Assembly: GCA_030620925.1 (NCBI GenBank)
Contig: JAUXIQ010000148.1
Span: 1 to 5,887 of the forward strand
Source: Nitrospinota bacterium
GTDB taxonomy: Bacteria; JAUXIQ01
DNA: 5,887 bases
Direction of reading: 5' to 3'
Shown here: positions 5,812 through 5,887 of the stretch, piece after piece
Numbering within the stretch: position 1 is the first letter of the stretch
Layout: every line of letters starts with the position of its first letter
Made by a program: the position numbers and the translations under genes
Notes under the pieces: model-generated
Databases searched by the model: none
Told to the model about the DNA's origin: nothing
What the model saw: the letters and a program-made list of their open reading frames with translations, nothing else

Positions 5812-5887
5812 GGGCGGGTAACTCAGTGGTTAGAGTGTCGGCCTTACAAGCCGAAAGTCGCAGGTTCGAATCCTGCTCCGCCCACCA
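5812..5887 (+). tRNA. tRNA-Val (anticodon UAC)
   Basis: The 76-base gene folds into a full cloverleaf. The acceptor stem is GGGCGGG (5812-5818) with TCCGCCC (5877-5883), closing on one G-U pair. The D stem is ACTC/GAGT with loop AGTGGTTA, and the anticodon stem is TCGGC/GCCGA with loop CTTACAA. The variable loop is five bases, and the T stem GCAGG/CCTGC closes loop TTCGAAT. The anticodon TAC at 5845-5847 reads GUA and, with wobble, other valine codons. Discriminator A and an encoded CCA (5885-5887) complete it, so the 3' end needs no added CCA. The window ends on its last base, so nothing can be said about downstream tRNAs or an integrated element. Confidence 0.97.

Noticed and set aside
5812-5887. 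tRNA-Val as an attachment site of an integrated element
   Set aside because: tRNA 3' ends are common integration sites, but the window stops at the CCA and no integrase or duplicated 3' end is visible.

Overview
This 5.9 kb stretch is ordinary bacterial chromosome. All recognised genes lie on the + strand and are closely packed. The gene set is a rearranged version of the ylm/divIVA cluster of bacteria with DivIVA (ylmD-ylmE-sepF-ylmG-ylmH-divIVA). DivIVA, TTG start codons, moderately high GC, a B12-type radical SAM gene and proC inside the cluster suggest a Chloroflexota (Dehalococcoidia-like) genome or a deep-branching Gram-positive lineage. The phylum is an inference and is not settled by the sequence.

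Layout. Bases 1-809 hold the C-terminal part of a radical SAM protein of unknown function. pgeF (830-1609, multicopper oxidase-like/peptidoglycan editing factor) follows after 20 bp. A 170-bp non-coding gap (1610-1779) has a 12-bp palindrome, a wobble-rich stem-loop and a weak promoter candidate. A second run then begins: yggS (1780-2478, PLP homeostasis protein), proC (2510-3325, TTG start), yggT (3358-3660, TTG start, two-pass membrane protein), a possible 25-codon basic micro-ORF coupled to yggT (3660-3737), divIVA (3742-4215), yggU (4260-4556, DUF167) and mtnA (4601-5668). A 143-bp gap follows, holding a 20-bp-period direct repeat and a tentative promoter. The window ends exactly at the CCA end of a tRNA-Val(UAC) gene (5812-5887).

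How the genes fit together. PgeF, YggT and DivIVA are linked to envelope building, division or polar growth. YggS and ProC are a classic neighbour pair: YggS homologues were named for being co-transcribed with proline synthesis. ProC makes proline, and MtnA belongs to methylthioadenosine salvage. Gaps of 31-81 bp without any convincing terminator suggest co-transcription from yggS through mtnA.

I found no clear novel defence, mobile or enzymatic system. The best leads are the coupled micro-ORF between yggT and divIVA, the loss of sepF and ylmH from the cluster with proC at the sepF position, an unusual HAGRRG motif in PgeF, and the structured gap upstream of yggS.
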